Shown: positions 1 through 8,444 of the stretch, piece by piece
Layout of the letters: each line of letters opens with the position of its first letter
How positions within the stretch are numbered: position 1 is the first letter of the stretch
DNA from: VRUE01 sp963824215
Lineage (GTDB): Bacteria > Actinomycetota > Thermoleophilia > Solirubrobacterales > 70-9
NCBI GenBank assembly: GCA_963824215.1
Contig: CAWGOE010000003.1
Span: 158,420-222,419 of the forward strand
Length of the DNA: 64,000 nucleotides
Direction of reading: 5' to 3'
Position numbers and translations under genes: made by a program
Notes under the pieces: generated by a model
Databases searched by the model: none
What the model saw: the letters and a program-made list of their open reading frames with translations, nothing else
Told to the model about the DNA's origin: nothing

Positions 1-452
<452 letters not shown>

Positions 453-453
453 C

Positions 454-1311
454 TCAGAGGTCGCGGCGTCCGAATGCCAGTGCGGCCAGGGCCAGCACGG
501 CGGCAGACCACGCGATCGCCCACGGCCAGATCGTTGCGCTGACGTTGCTGGCGCCGCCGAAGGGCCCGAGCTGCACGATCACGCCGGTCGCGCCGGCGAT
601 ATCGGAGGTCAGCGCATGGAGCCCGTTTTGGTAGAGCGCCTCGAACGGGACGATCCACGAGATGATCGAGCTTGCCGTCGTCAGTCCGTCGACGTTGAGC
701 GCCTCGCCGATCTGGCCCAGGAGTCCGGCGGCGAGGCCCGTGGCGAAGACCATGAAGATCGCGATCCCGTTGGCGGTGGTCCCGAGCAGCGTCGAGCCGA
801 GCAGTGAGATCGCCACCACGGTGATGACGCCGAGGGCCAGGCCGGCGGCGGGGACGACGAGCGACGCGGGGGTGAAATCGCCGGCGGCCTGGGTGATGAG
901 TACGGCGACGAGGAAGACGATGACCACATAGGGGGCGCAGACGGCGGAGGCGGCGAGCAGCCGTCCGACGAGCAGCGTCGTGCGTCCCACCGGACGCACG
1001 ACCAGCGGTTGCAGCAGGCCGCGCTCAGCGTCGCCGCGGACCGCGCCGAGCGTGAGGAAGACGGCCAGCACGACGCCGAGGAAGAGGGCGACGAACATCG
1101 CCAGGCCGAGCAGCGTCCCGCCCGCCAGCGCCCGTTCGTCGATCGGGACGAAACCCCCGGCGCTCGTCCCCTCGAGTGAGTTGAAAGCCTCGAAGGCAGC
1201 AAGCGCGTAGAGCCCGAGGAAGACCGCGGTCAAGATCGCGACGACGAGCAGGACGCGGCGGCGGACCGCCTCCCGCAGGGCGTGACCGGCGATGGTGATC
1301 GCGTCGCTCAC
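454..1311 (-). CDS. ABC-2 type transporter permease
   Basis: The 285-residue protein is almost entirely hydrophobic with about six membrane segments. The order (short cytoplasmic N-terminus, one TM, a large extracytoplasmic loop, then a run of TMs) fits the ABC-2 permeases of Gram-positive exporters. The GTG start overlaps the stop of the upstream ATPase gene by four bases (GTGA), so the two are probably translated as a coupled pair and form one exporter. The substrate is unknown. If the ATPase frameshift is real, this permease has lost its own ATPase. Confidence 0.8.
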   Translation of the reverse strand: MSDAITIAGHALREAVRRRVLLVVAILTAVFLGLYALAAFEAFNSLEGTSAGGFVPIDERALAGGTLLGLAMFVALFLGVVLAVFLTLGAVRGDAERGLLQPLVVRPVGRTTLLVGRLLAASAVCAPYVVIVFLVAVLITQAAGDFTPASLVVPAAGLALGVITVVAISLLGSTLLGTTANGIAIFMVFATGLAAGLLGQIGEALNVDGLTTASSIISWIVPFEALYQNGLHALTSDIAGATGVIVQLGPFGGASNVSATIWPWAIAWSAAVLALAALAFGRRDL

Positions 1312-2151
1312 CCGTCGCGCCCCACTACGGCGGCTAGATAGGCGTCCTCAAGCGTGCCGCTCACGACGCGGACGCCGTAGACCTCGGCGCCACCGGCGAC
1401 GAGCTCGCGGACGATCCGCGGGACGTCCTCGCGGCGCGCGTCGGGCAGGCGGCGCACGCCATCGGAGGTCTCGACCTCGACACCGCCGGGCGCGGTCAGG
1501 TCCTCCGGCCGTCCCTCGGTCACGACCCGGCCGCCGTCGATGATGATGACCCGGTCGCAGACGAGCTCGATCTCGCTGAGCAGGTGCGAGTTCAGCAGCA
1601 CGCCGACGCCTTGGTCGCGCAGCCCGACGAGCAGGTCGCGTACGGTGCGCCGGCCACCTGGGTCGAGCGCGCTCGTCGGCTCATCGAGCAGCACGAGCCG
1701 CGGGGTTCCGATCAGCGCTTGGGCGATGCCCAACCGCTGCTGCATGCCCTTGCTCATCGTCTCCACTCGGCGCCCGCCCTCGCCGCTGAGGCCAACCCGC
1801 GCCAGCAGCGCCTCGCGCTCGGCCGCCCCGCCCTCGGAGCGGGCCAGGCGCTGGTGCAGCGCGAGCACCTCTTCGGCGCGAGCCCAGCCGGGGAAGCGGA
1901 ACAGCTCGGCGAGGTAGCCGGTTGATGCTCGTGCCGCTCGGCTGCCCGCCGTCGCGCCGGCGACGTGCGCCTCCCCGGCGGTTGGCCGGACCAGGCCGCA
2001 GGCGATCTTCACCAGCGTCGACTTGCCTGCCCCATTGGGACCGAGCAGGCCGACGAGCTCCCCCGCCGCGACCTCGAGAATCGACGGCGTCGAGCGCGGT
2101 CGTCTTGCCGTAGCGCTTCGAGAGGCCACGGGCAGAGAGGGCGGCGGTCAT
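1308..2151 (-). pseudogene. ABC transporter ATP-binding protein, frameshifted near codon 25
   Basis: The natural N-terminus (MTAALSARGLSKRYGKTT, starting at 2151) and the rest of the protein (Walker A GPNGAGKST, signature SKGMQQRLGIAQ, Walker B LLDEPTSALD) lie in different frames. Removing one A from the AA at 2079-2080 joins them as ..TALDAVD-LEVAAGELVGLLG.., the expected beta-strand before Walker A. The corrected protein would have 280 residues, normal for the family. No stop or other damage is visible downstream. Either it is a recent one-base insertion that inactivates the exporter ATPase or a sequencing error. The only in-frame alternative is a start at 2129, which gives a non-family arginine-rich N-terminus. 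Confidence 0.8.
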
Positions 2152-2265
2152 CCGCAGAGTCTTGCGATCACCGCCGATGTCTGGCCGCTCGATGTCGAAA
2201 TCGGCGCACCTCGTTCGTCATACCTGTAAAAGCAAGTTCCAATGCTCTGAGACGGAGGTCGACAA

Positions 2266-2838
2266 ATGGCAGCACGGATCGTTGTGACGGAGTTCGTTTC
2301 GCTCGACGGCGTGATGGAGGCGCCGGGAGGGGAGCCGGGCTTTAAGTACCCCGGTTGGACCTTTGAGTTCGAGCGCGGTGAGGATGGGAATCAGTTCAAG
2401 CTGGACGAGACGAGGCAGTCCGACGGGCTGCTGATTGGTCGGCGCACCTACGAAAGCTTTGCCGGGGCCTGGCCGCAGCGTGAGGGCGAGTTCGCCGACA
2501 AGTTCAACTCGATGCCGAAGTTCGTCGTCTCGACGACGCTTGGCGAGCCGGAGTGGAACAACACGACGGTCCTCGACGGCGATGACGCAACGGCCGAGGT
2601 GCGCGAGCTGAAGGAGACGTTCGACGGCGAGCTTCAGGTGCCGGGAAGCCACCGGCTAGTCCAGGAGCTGCTCGCGAGCGACCTGGTCGATCAGGTCAAC
2701 CTGATGGTCTTTCCGGTGATCCTCGGAACCGGCAAGAAGGCCTTCGAGGAGCTGCCCGAGCGACTCAGCCTGCGGCTCAAAGAGTCGAAGGTCGTCGGCG
2801 AGGGAGTCGCCGTGATGATCTACGAGCGAGCTGCCTGA
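2266..2838 (+). CDS. RibD C-terminal domain / dihydrofolate-reductase-like protein
   Basis: The 190 residues match the single-domain RibD_C family: N-terminal VVTEFVSLDGVME, the nucleotide-binding LLIGRRTYESF around residue 62, and a C-terminal HRLVQELLASDLVDQ..MVFPVILGTGKKAF block. These proteins bind NADPH and are presumed small-molecule reductases; the substrate is not predictable. A GGAGG ribosome site lies about 8 bases before the ATG. A second, more distant relative sits at 16433-17071. Confidence 0.85.
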   Translation: MAARIVVTEFVSLDGVMEAPGGEPGFKYPGWTFEFERGEDGNQFKLDETRQSDGLLIGRRTYESFAGAWPQREGEFADKFNSMPKFVVSTTLGEPEWNNTTVLDGDDATAEVRELKETFDGELQVPGSHRLVQELLASDLVDQVNLMVFPVILGTGKKAFEELPERLSLRLKESKVVGEGVAVMIYERAA

Positions 2839-2890
2839 ACGTCGCTCGGGTGCACATAGGCGGTTCGGTCGCGCTTAGGATCGCTCACCT

Positions 2891-4963
2891 ATGAGACTTC
2901 GTGACATCTGGCGGGGACTGCTCGTGCTCCTGCTCGACGCCGTCACGCTGCTGCTGCTCTCGCAGGCGCTCTCGGGCTTTGTCCTCGACGGGGCGGCGAC
3001 CGCGCTTGCCGCGGCCGCGATGATCGGTCTGCTCAACGCCCTGATCTGGCCGGCCCTCGCCCGCTTCGCGCTGCCGCTGACCGTCCTCACCCTGGGGGGC
3101 GCGGCGCTGGTGCTGAACGGCGTGCTCGTCACCTTCGCGATCGACGTCCTGCCGGGGGCGGAGATCGGCGGCGTCTTGGAGGGGACCGTGGTGACGATCG
3201 TGATGGCGGCGGTCACCTCGATCGTCTACGCGCTGCTGGCGATCGACGAGAACGAGTCCTGGTACCGCTACGTCGTGCGGCGGCAGGCGCGTCGACGTGA
3301 GCACGTCGTCGAGAGCGAGGTCCCGGGTGTCCTCTTCCTCGAGATCGACGGCCTTGCTCACGACGTTCTCCACCGCGCGCTCAGTGACGGCAGCGCCCCC
3401 AATCTCGCCGCCTGGCTGCGGAGCGGCTCGCACCACCTGCGGCAGTGGGAGACGGATTGGTCCTCGCAGACCGGCGCCTGCCAGGCCGGGCTGCTGCACG
3501 GCGACAACGACGACATGCCCGCCTTCCGCTGGTGGGAGAAGGACCGGGACAAAGCGATCGTCACCAACCATCCGCGCGACGCGGAAGAGATCGAGCGGCG
3601 GCACTCGAACGGTCGCGGTTTGCTGCACGCCGACGGCGCCAGCCGCGCCAACATCCTCTCCGGCGACGCGCCGCACTCGATGCTGACGATGAGCACGGCA
3701 CTGCACCGCCGCCGCCCGATCGGCCGTGACTACGCCGCGTACTTCGCCCGTCCCTACGCCGTTGCTCGCACCTTCGTCCTCGTCCTCGCCGAGGTCGCCC
3801 GCGAGCGCCGCGCCGCCCGCGGTCAGGTTCGCGATGACGTCCGTCCCCGGATCGCCCGCAGCCGCTCTTACGCGCTCGTCAGGGCCTGGGGGACCGTGGT
3901 CCAGCGCGACCTTCAGGTGGCCGCGGTCGTCGGCGACGTCCTCGCTGGGCGTCCCGCCATCTACACGACCTTCCTCGCCTACGACGAGGTCGCCCACCAC
4001 TCCGGGATCGAGCGCCACGACGCGCTTGCCGTGCTCCGCGACCTCGATCGGCAGATCGCCCGGATTGCCACCGCCTGCGCCGAGGCGCCGCGGCCCTACC
4101 GCCTCGTCGTGCTCTCCGACCACGGCCAGTCGCAGGGCGAAACCTTCCTCGATCGCTACGGAGAAACCCTCGAGGACCTGGTCCAGTCGGCTTGCGATGC
4201 GGGGAGCACGATCGCGGCCGAAGGGGGCGACGAGGACGCGCTCTCCTACATGAGTGCCGGCCTGACCGAGGTCGCGCGCGACGACACCGTCGCCGCGCGG
4301 ACCGTGCGGGTCGCGACCCGGGGGCGCAGCGCCGACGGGGTCGTTGCGCTCGACCCAGACGATCGCCGCGAGATCGAGGAGACGCGCGGGGATGGGATCC
4401 CGGAGCTATCCGTGATGGCCTCCGGGTGCCTCGGCTTGATCAGCTTTCCGCGCGAGCCGGGGCGGGTTACCCTGGAGCGGTTGGAAACTCTTTATCCCCG
4501 CCTGCTCCCTGCGCTCCGTGACCACCCAGGGATTGGGTTCGTGCTCGTGCGCTCCGAGCACTCGGGGGCGATCGCGGTCGGCAGGGGCGGAACTAGGTTC
4601 CTCGACGAGGACCGGGTCGAGGGAGAGGACCCGCTGGCGCCCTTTGGTCCGCATGCCGCCGACCACCTGCGGCGCACCGACGGCTTTCCACACTGCGCCG
4701 ACCTGATGCTCAACAGCACCTTCTGGCCGGAGTTCGGCGAGGTCGCCGCCTTCGAGGAGCTGGTCGGCTCGCACGGGGGCATGGGCGGGACCCAGAGCTT
4801 CCCGTTCGTGCTCCACCCGAGTGACCTGGCTTGGGCCGAGGACGACGTGGTCGGGGCTGAGCGCGTCCACCGGATCTTTTGCGCCTGGCTGGCTCAGCTG
4901 GGGCACTCCAGCTATGAGAGCGAGGTCGCCCCGCCGGGCGCAAGTACCCGCGTCTCCACCTGA
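2891..4963 (+). CDS. Membrane protein with N-terminal holin-like domain and C-terminal alkaline phosphatase-superfamily domain
   Basis: This is a 690-residue fusion. Residues ~10-120 form four hydrophobic helices like the phage-holin-family/DUF membrane domain common in actinobacteria. From ~145 onward there is a phosphatase/nucleotide-pyrophosphatase fold: LEIDGL (metal Asp), SSQTGACQAG (nucleophile Thr region, ~197), DEVAHHSG (~362), LSDHGQSQG (~412) and a late SHGGMGG. Family knowledge predicts a two-metal hydrolase of phosphodiesters or phosphomonoesters held at the membrane. Its 3' end overlaps the convergent MBL gene by 52 bases. The substrate is unknown. Confidence 0.8.
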   Translation: MRLRDIWRGLLVLLLDAVTLLLLSQALSGFVLDGAATALAAAAMIGLLNALIWPALARFALPLTVLTLGGAALVLNGVLVTFAIDVLPGAEIGGVLEGTVVTIVMAAVTSIVYALLAIDENESWYRYVVRRQARRREHVVESEVPGVLFLEIDGLAHDVLHRALSDGSAPNLAAWLRSGSHHLRQWETDWSSQTGACQAGLLHGDNDDMPAFRWWEKDRDKAIVTNHPRDAEEIERRHSNGRGLLHADGASRANILSGDAPHSMLTMSTALHRRRPIGRDYAAYFARPYAVARTFVLVLAEVARERRAARGQVRDDVRPRIARSRSYALVRAWGTVVQRDLQVAAVVGDVLAGRPAIYTTFLAYDEVAHHSGIERHDALAVLRDLDRQIARIATACAEAPRPYRLVVLSDHGQSQGETFLDRYGETLEDLVQSACDAGSTIAAEGGDEDALSYMSAGLTEVARDDTVAARTVRVATRGRSADGVVALDPDDRREIEETRGDGIPELSVMASGCLGLISFPREPGRVTLERLETLYPRLLPALRDHPGIGFVLVRSEHSGAIAVGRGGTRFLDEDRVEGEDPLAPFGPHAADHLRRTDGFPHCADLMLNSTFWPEFGEVAAFEELVGSHGGMGGTQSFPFVLHPSDLAWAEDDVVGAERVHRIFCAWLAQLGHSSYESEVAPPGASTRVST

Positions 4964-5664
4964 GGCGCCAGGTCCCGCATCCAGGTTTCAAACTCGCGAG
5001 GCGGTGTCCGCAGGGGGTCGGGGCGAAGCCGCGCCAGGCCGAGCGGGTAGAGCGTCCCCCAGTGGATCGGGATCACGATCCTCGGCGATAACAGCGCCGC
5101 CGCCCGCGCGGCGCGCTCGGGATCGAGGTGTCCGGGGCCGATGCTCGGTCCCCAGCCCCAGATCGGCAGCAGCGCGAGGTCGAGCTCCGGCCCAAGCCCA
5201 GCCATCCCATCGAAGATGTCGGTGTCACCGGCGAAGTAGATCCTCCGATCGCGACCCGCCAGGAGAAACCCGACCGCCTCCGATTCGCGCTCGAACCGGC
5301 TCTCGCTCGGATGCCGCGCCTCCACGGCGGTGACGGTGACCGCACCGACCTGGCTGGATTCCCCCGGCGCCAGCTCCGAGACCGCGCTGAAGCCGTGCCG
5401 CTCGAGGAACTCCCGCGACCCAGGCGCTCCGATCACCGGCACGTCGCGACCGACCCGGCGCAGCGAGGGGAGGTCAGCGTGGTCGTGATGGAGGTGGGAG
5501 ATCAGCACGGCGTCGAGGTCCTCCGTCACTCCGGGCGCTGGCCGCGCCCCATGGCGGCGCAGCGGCCCGACCCGCGTGCGCAACACGGGATCGGTGAGCA
5601 GCCGCGCCCCGTCGAGCTCGGCGAGGACGGTCGCGTGACCTACGTAGGTGACTCGGTCGGGCAT
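4912..5664 (-). CDS. MBL-fold metal-dependent hydrolase (UlaG/NAPE-PLD-like)
   Basis: The 250 residues begin with VTYVGHATVL, followed by LLTDPVL and the metal motif SHLHHDHAD (HxHxDH, ~residue 56). Later come YFAGDTDIFDG (~145) and IPIHWGTL (~196), the order seen in UlaG- and NAPE-PLD-like metallo-hydrolases. These hydrolyse lactone or phosphodiester substrates; which one applies cannot be said. Start ATG at 5664. The gene is convergent with, and overlaps, the phosphatase-like gene. Confidence 0.85.
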   Translation of the reverse strand: MPDRVTYVGHATVLAELDGARLLTDPVLRTRVGPLRRHGARPAPGVTEDLDAVLISHLHHDHADLPSLRRVGRDVPVIGAPGSREFLERHGFSAVSELAPGESSQVGAVTVTAVEARHPSESRFERESEAVGFLLAGRDRRIYFAGDTDIFDGMAGLGPELDLALLPIWGWGPSIGPGHLDPERAARAAALLSPRIVIPIHWGTLYPLGLARLRPDPLRTPPREFETWMRDLAPQVETRVLAPGGATSLS

Positions 5665-5723
5665 CTCACACCGGCGTCGGCCGGCCGCGATGTCGGGAGC
5701 GCCGCGTATCGTCCGCGAGCGCG

Positions 5724-6899
5724 ATGAGCGAGCGTCGAGCGATTCTCCGCGGCAAACTGCGGCGCCCTGGGCGCGAGGGCGTTGGCGACGAGGGCGAAGT
5801 CATCGAGATCGAGCCGAGCGAGCTGAGCGGGCTGTTCGCCGCGCCGCAGTGGCTACGCGACCTCGGCTTCTCCGCTTGGCTCCTGGTCGGAGCCGCGGCC
5901 GCGCTGATCGGCGCGATCTGGCTCCTCTCTCTTACGGAGACGATCGTGCTGCCGGTGATCGTGGCCGGGATCATCGCCTCTGTCACTGCTCCCCTCGTCG
6001 ACTGGCTTCGCCGGCACGGGATCCCGCGGGGGATTGGCGCCGTGCTCGTCTTCCTCGCGATCATCGCAGTCGGCGTTGGCGTCGGGCTGCTCGTCCTGGC
6101 GGGGATCGCGAGCCAGGCGGACAGCCTCTCTGAGCGGCTGCGCGAAGGGGCGAGCGAGATCGAGTCCTGGGTCGGCGACCTCGGGGTGAGCTCGACCACC
6201 GCCGCGAACGCCAACGCTGACGCCAGCGCCTCGATCAGCTCCGGCTTCTCCGCCCTCACCCACGGCCTACTGGGCGGAGTCGACAAATTGGCCTCGCTGA
6301 CCGTCTTCCTCTCCTTCACCGCCCTCAGCCTCTTCTTCCTGCTCAAGGACGCGCCGACGATCGGCGGCTTCGTCGAGCGCCACCTCGGCGTGCCGGTGCC
6401 GCTCGCCCGCTCGATTTTGGGCCGGGTGGCCGGCAGCATGCGGGGATATTTCCTCGGCGTGACCGTCGTCTCACTCTGGAGCTCGACGATCGTCGGGGCG
6501 GGAGCGCTGCTCCTCGGGGTCCCCCTGCCGGGAACGATCGCGGCGGTCACCTTCGTCGGCGGGTTCGTCCCCTACCTTGGCGCCTGGGCTGCCGGAGCCT
6601 TCGCAGTCCTCATCGCCCTCGGCGGCGCGGGTCCCGAGACCGCCTTGGCGATCGCGGTCGTCGTCCTACTCGCCAACGGCGTCCTCCAGCAGCTGGTCCA
6701 GCCGATCGCATACGGCGCGGCTCTCAAACTGCATCCGCTGGCCGTGCTGATCGCGACGATCGCCGGTGGCTGCCTCTTCGGCACCGTCGGACTGGTCCTG
6801 GCGGCGCCACTGCTCTCGGCCGCGGTGCGGATCTCGGCCGACATCAAAGAGGCCGAGGAAGAGACACAGGCTGTGGGCAGCGATCCCGCACCGGCGTAG
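5724..6899 (+). CDS. AI-2E family transporter (TqsA/PerM-like permease)
   Basis: The 391-residue polytopic protein has a cytoplasmic N-terminal ~45 residues, paired helices near 50-110, a soluble Ala/Ser-rich stretch near 150-180, and a C-terminal half with FLSFTALSLFFLLKD, FVGGFVPYLGAW and GGCLFGTVGLVLAAPL. The last two are hallmarks of the AI-2E transporter family. Members export AI-2 or act in Na+/H+ exchange; the substrate here is not predictable. Start ATG at 5724, 59 bases from the divergent MBL gene. Confidence 0.85.
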   Translation: MSERRAILRGKLRRPGREGVGDEGEVIEIEPSELSGLFAAPQWLRDLGFSAWLLVGAAAALIGAIWLLSLTETIVLPVIVAGIIASVTAPLVDWLRRHGIPRGIGAVLVFLAIIAVGVGVGLLVLAGIASQADSLSERLREGASEIESWVGDLGVSSTTAANANADASASISSGFSALTHGLLGGVDKLASLTVFLSFTALSLFFLLKDAPTIGGFVERHLGVPVPLARSILGRVAGSMRGYFLGVTVVSLWSSTIVGAGALLLGVPLPGTIAAVTFVGGFVPYLGAWAAGAFAVLIALGGAGPETALAIAVVVLLANGVLQQLVQPIAYGAALKLHPLAVLIATIAGGCLFGTVGLVLAAPLLSAAVRISADIKEAEEETQAVGSDPAPA

Positions 6900-7032
6900 C
6901 GCAAGGGAGACCCTCGCGCTGAGGATCGGATTTAGCTCGAAATTGCGGGCAAGGGGGCGAAAACAGTGGCGCCCAGACTTAGGGGTGTGTGAGTCAGCTC
7001 CGTTGGGGAAGGAGGGCGATTAGGTGCTACTT

Positions 7033-7044
7033 TCATGTACATGA
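7033..7044 (+). promoter_or_regulatory. Palindromic TGTACA operator over the antitoxin start
   Basis: TCATGTACATGA is a perfect 12-bp palindrome with a TGTACA core that spans both possible ATG starts of the downstream Phd/YefM gene. YefM-type antitoxins are known to bind TGTACA-core palindromes in their own promoters. A TACTTT -10-like hexamer (TANNNT) at 7028-7033 would put the transcript start at about 7041, so the operator would cover a leaderless promoter. The promoter role is inferred. Confidence 0.55.
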
Positions 7045-7313
7045 GCGAGTCGGTAGGTATCGCGGAGCTGCGTCAGAACCTGAGCGTGTATTTACGGCGG
7101 GTAAGCCAAGGGGAGCGGCTGGTGGTGACCGACCGGAATCGGCCGGTGGCTGAGCTGGGACCCGCGCCGACCACGGGGCCAGACCTCGATCGGCTGATCG
7201 CCGAGGGGAGGGTTTCGCGTCCGGTGCGGCGGGGTCTACCGGAGCCGCTGGAGCTGACCGGCGATCCGGGGGCGTTGAGCCGTGCGCTCGACGAAATCCG
7301 TGGCGATCGCTGA
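7041..7313 (+). CDS. Type II antitoxin, Phd/YefM family
   Basis: The protein MSESVGIAELRQNLSVYLRRV followed by VTDRNRPVAELGP is the compact Phd/YefM DNA-binding N-terminus. The C-terminal half (GRVSRPVRR..) is the toxin-neutralising tail. Length is ~90 residues, normal for the family. The ATG at 7035 is possible, but 7041 sits 7 bases after a TANNNT box, which favours a leaderless start there. The PIN toxin gene begins 3 bases after its stop. The antitoxin itself is intact. Confidence 0.8.
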   Translation: MSESVGIAELRQNLSVYLRRVSQGERLVVTDRNRPVAELGPAPTTGPDLDRLIAEGRVSRPVRRGLPEPLELTGDPGALSRALDEIRGDR

Positions 7314-7316
7314 GTT

Positions 7317-7731
7317 GTGACGGTTTTCTACGCGGACGCCTCGGCGTTGGTCAAGCTGATCCGCGAGGAGGCCGAGTCGGGGGTTTTGCGTGCTTATGTC
7401 GAGGGTGCGGACTTGGTCAGCAGCGAGCTGGTCCTGACCGAGATCCCGCGCGCGGTGCGTAGGGCGGTTGCGCAGAACCCCGAGCTTCCCGCTTGACCTC
7501 CTGCTGGAACGAGCCGGTGAGTTAATCGATGTGCTCGCCTTGCGGCCGCTTGACCGTGCTTTGCTTACCGGGGCAGGGGCACTCGCCGAGCCAGCGCTAC
7601 GTGCTCTCGATGCGATCCATGTTGCCTCAGCTGTCGATCTCGATCCAATCGAGGCATTTGTGACCTACGACGAACGCCAGGCCGCCGCAGCCCGCCTTGC
7701 CGGCTTACGCACTATCTCTCCCGGGGTCTGA
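7317..7731 (+). pseudogene. VapC-like PIN-domain toxin, frameshifted
   Basis: A GTG at 7317 opens a frame reading TVFYADASALVKLIREE.., the PIN N-terminus with its first metal Asp. It stops at ~7494. The rest (FPLDLLLERAGELIDVL.., ALDAIHVASA with the later acidic residue, FVTYDERQ) continues in the +1 frame to 7731. Dropping one C from the CCCC at 7478-7481 restores a continuous 137-residue PIN protein, normal for VapC. Family members are ribonucleases that cut tRNA or rRNA. If the shift is real the toxin is dead while its antitoxin persists. Confidence 0.75.
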
Positions 7732-7736
7732 CTGAG

Positions 7737-8373
7737 ATGCCCGGCGAGGAGTGGACGAGCGACGAGGAGAAAGTCCAGCACTACCTCGGCCGCTCGGACG
7801 AGTTTCCGCATCGGCTGGAGGGGGAGGGCGTCCTGCTCGAGCATGTGCCTCGCGAAGCGCGTCGTGTTCTCGACCTCGGCACTGGGGACGGCCGCCTGCT
7901 CGCCTTGCTCCAAGTTGAGCGTCCGGAAATGGTTGGCGTTGGCCTCGACTTCTCCGAGCTGATGCTCGTCGGAAGCTCGCGAGCGCTTCGCCGGGGACGA
8001 GCGCGTCGAGCTGGTCGAGCACGACCTCGTGGAGCCGCTGCCGGCGCTGGGGCGTTTCGACGCGGTTGTCTCCTCGTTCGCGATCCACCACCTCGAGCAC
8101 GAGCGCAAGCGCTCGCTCTACGGCGAGGTGTTCGACCTGCTCGAGCCCGGCGGGGTCTTCGCCAACTTCGAGCATGTGGCGTCGGCGAGCCATCGCCTGC
8201 ACCTGGCGTTCTTCGCCGCGATCGACGAGCCGATCGAGAACGAGGATCCGTCGGACCGGCTGCTCGACGTCGAGACGCAGCTTGGTTGGCTGCGCGAGCT
8301 TGGCTTCGATGACGTCGACTGCTATTGGAAGTGGCTGGAGATGGCGCTTCTGATTGGCGTCAAGCCTGTCTGA
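7737..8373 (+). pseudogene. SAM-dependent methyltransferase, frameshifted
   Basis: The first part contains the SAM-binding motif VLDLGTGDGRLLALL and the acidic loop GVGLDFSELML. The second part, one frame over, has EARERFAGDERVELVEHDL, FDAVVSSFAIHHL and LLEPGGVF, the remaining class I methyltransferase motifs. Deleting one G from the GG at 7971-7972 fuses them as ..SELMLVEARERFAG.., giving 211 residues with no other defect. The substrate is unknown. Start ATG at 7737, 6 bases after the PIN gene. This is the third one-base homopolymer-type frameshift in 8 kb. Confidence 0.75.
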
Positions 8374-8444
8374 GGCAAGCGCTGCCGGGTAGCTCTGTTT
8401 TAGCGGCCCTTCATATCTCGCCGCCAAAGTCAGGAAGCCAGTCA

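Noticed and set aside
2891..3260. Prophage remnant suggested by the holin-like domain
   Set aside because: The domain is part of a 690-residue enzyme, and no other phage gene, integrase or att-like repeat is near.
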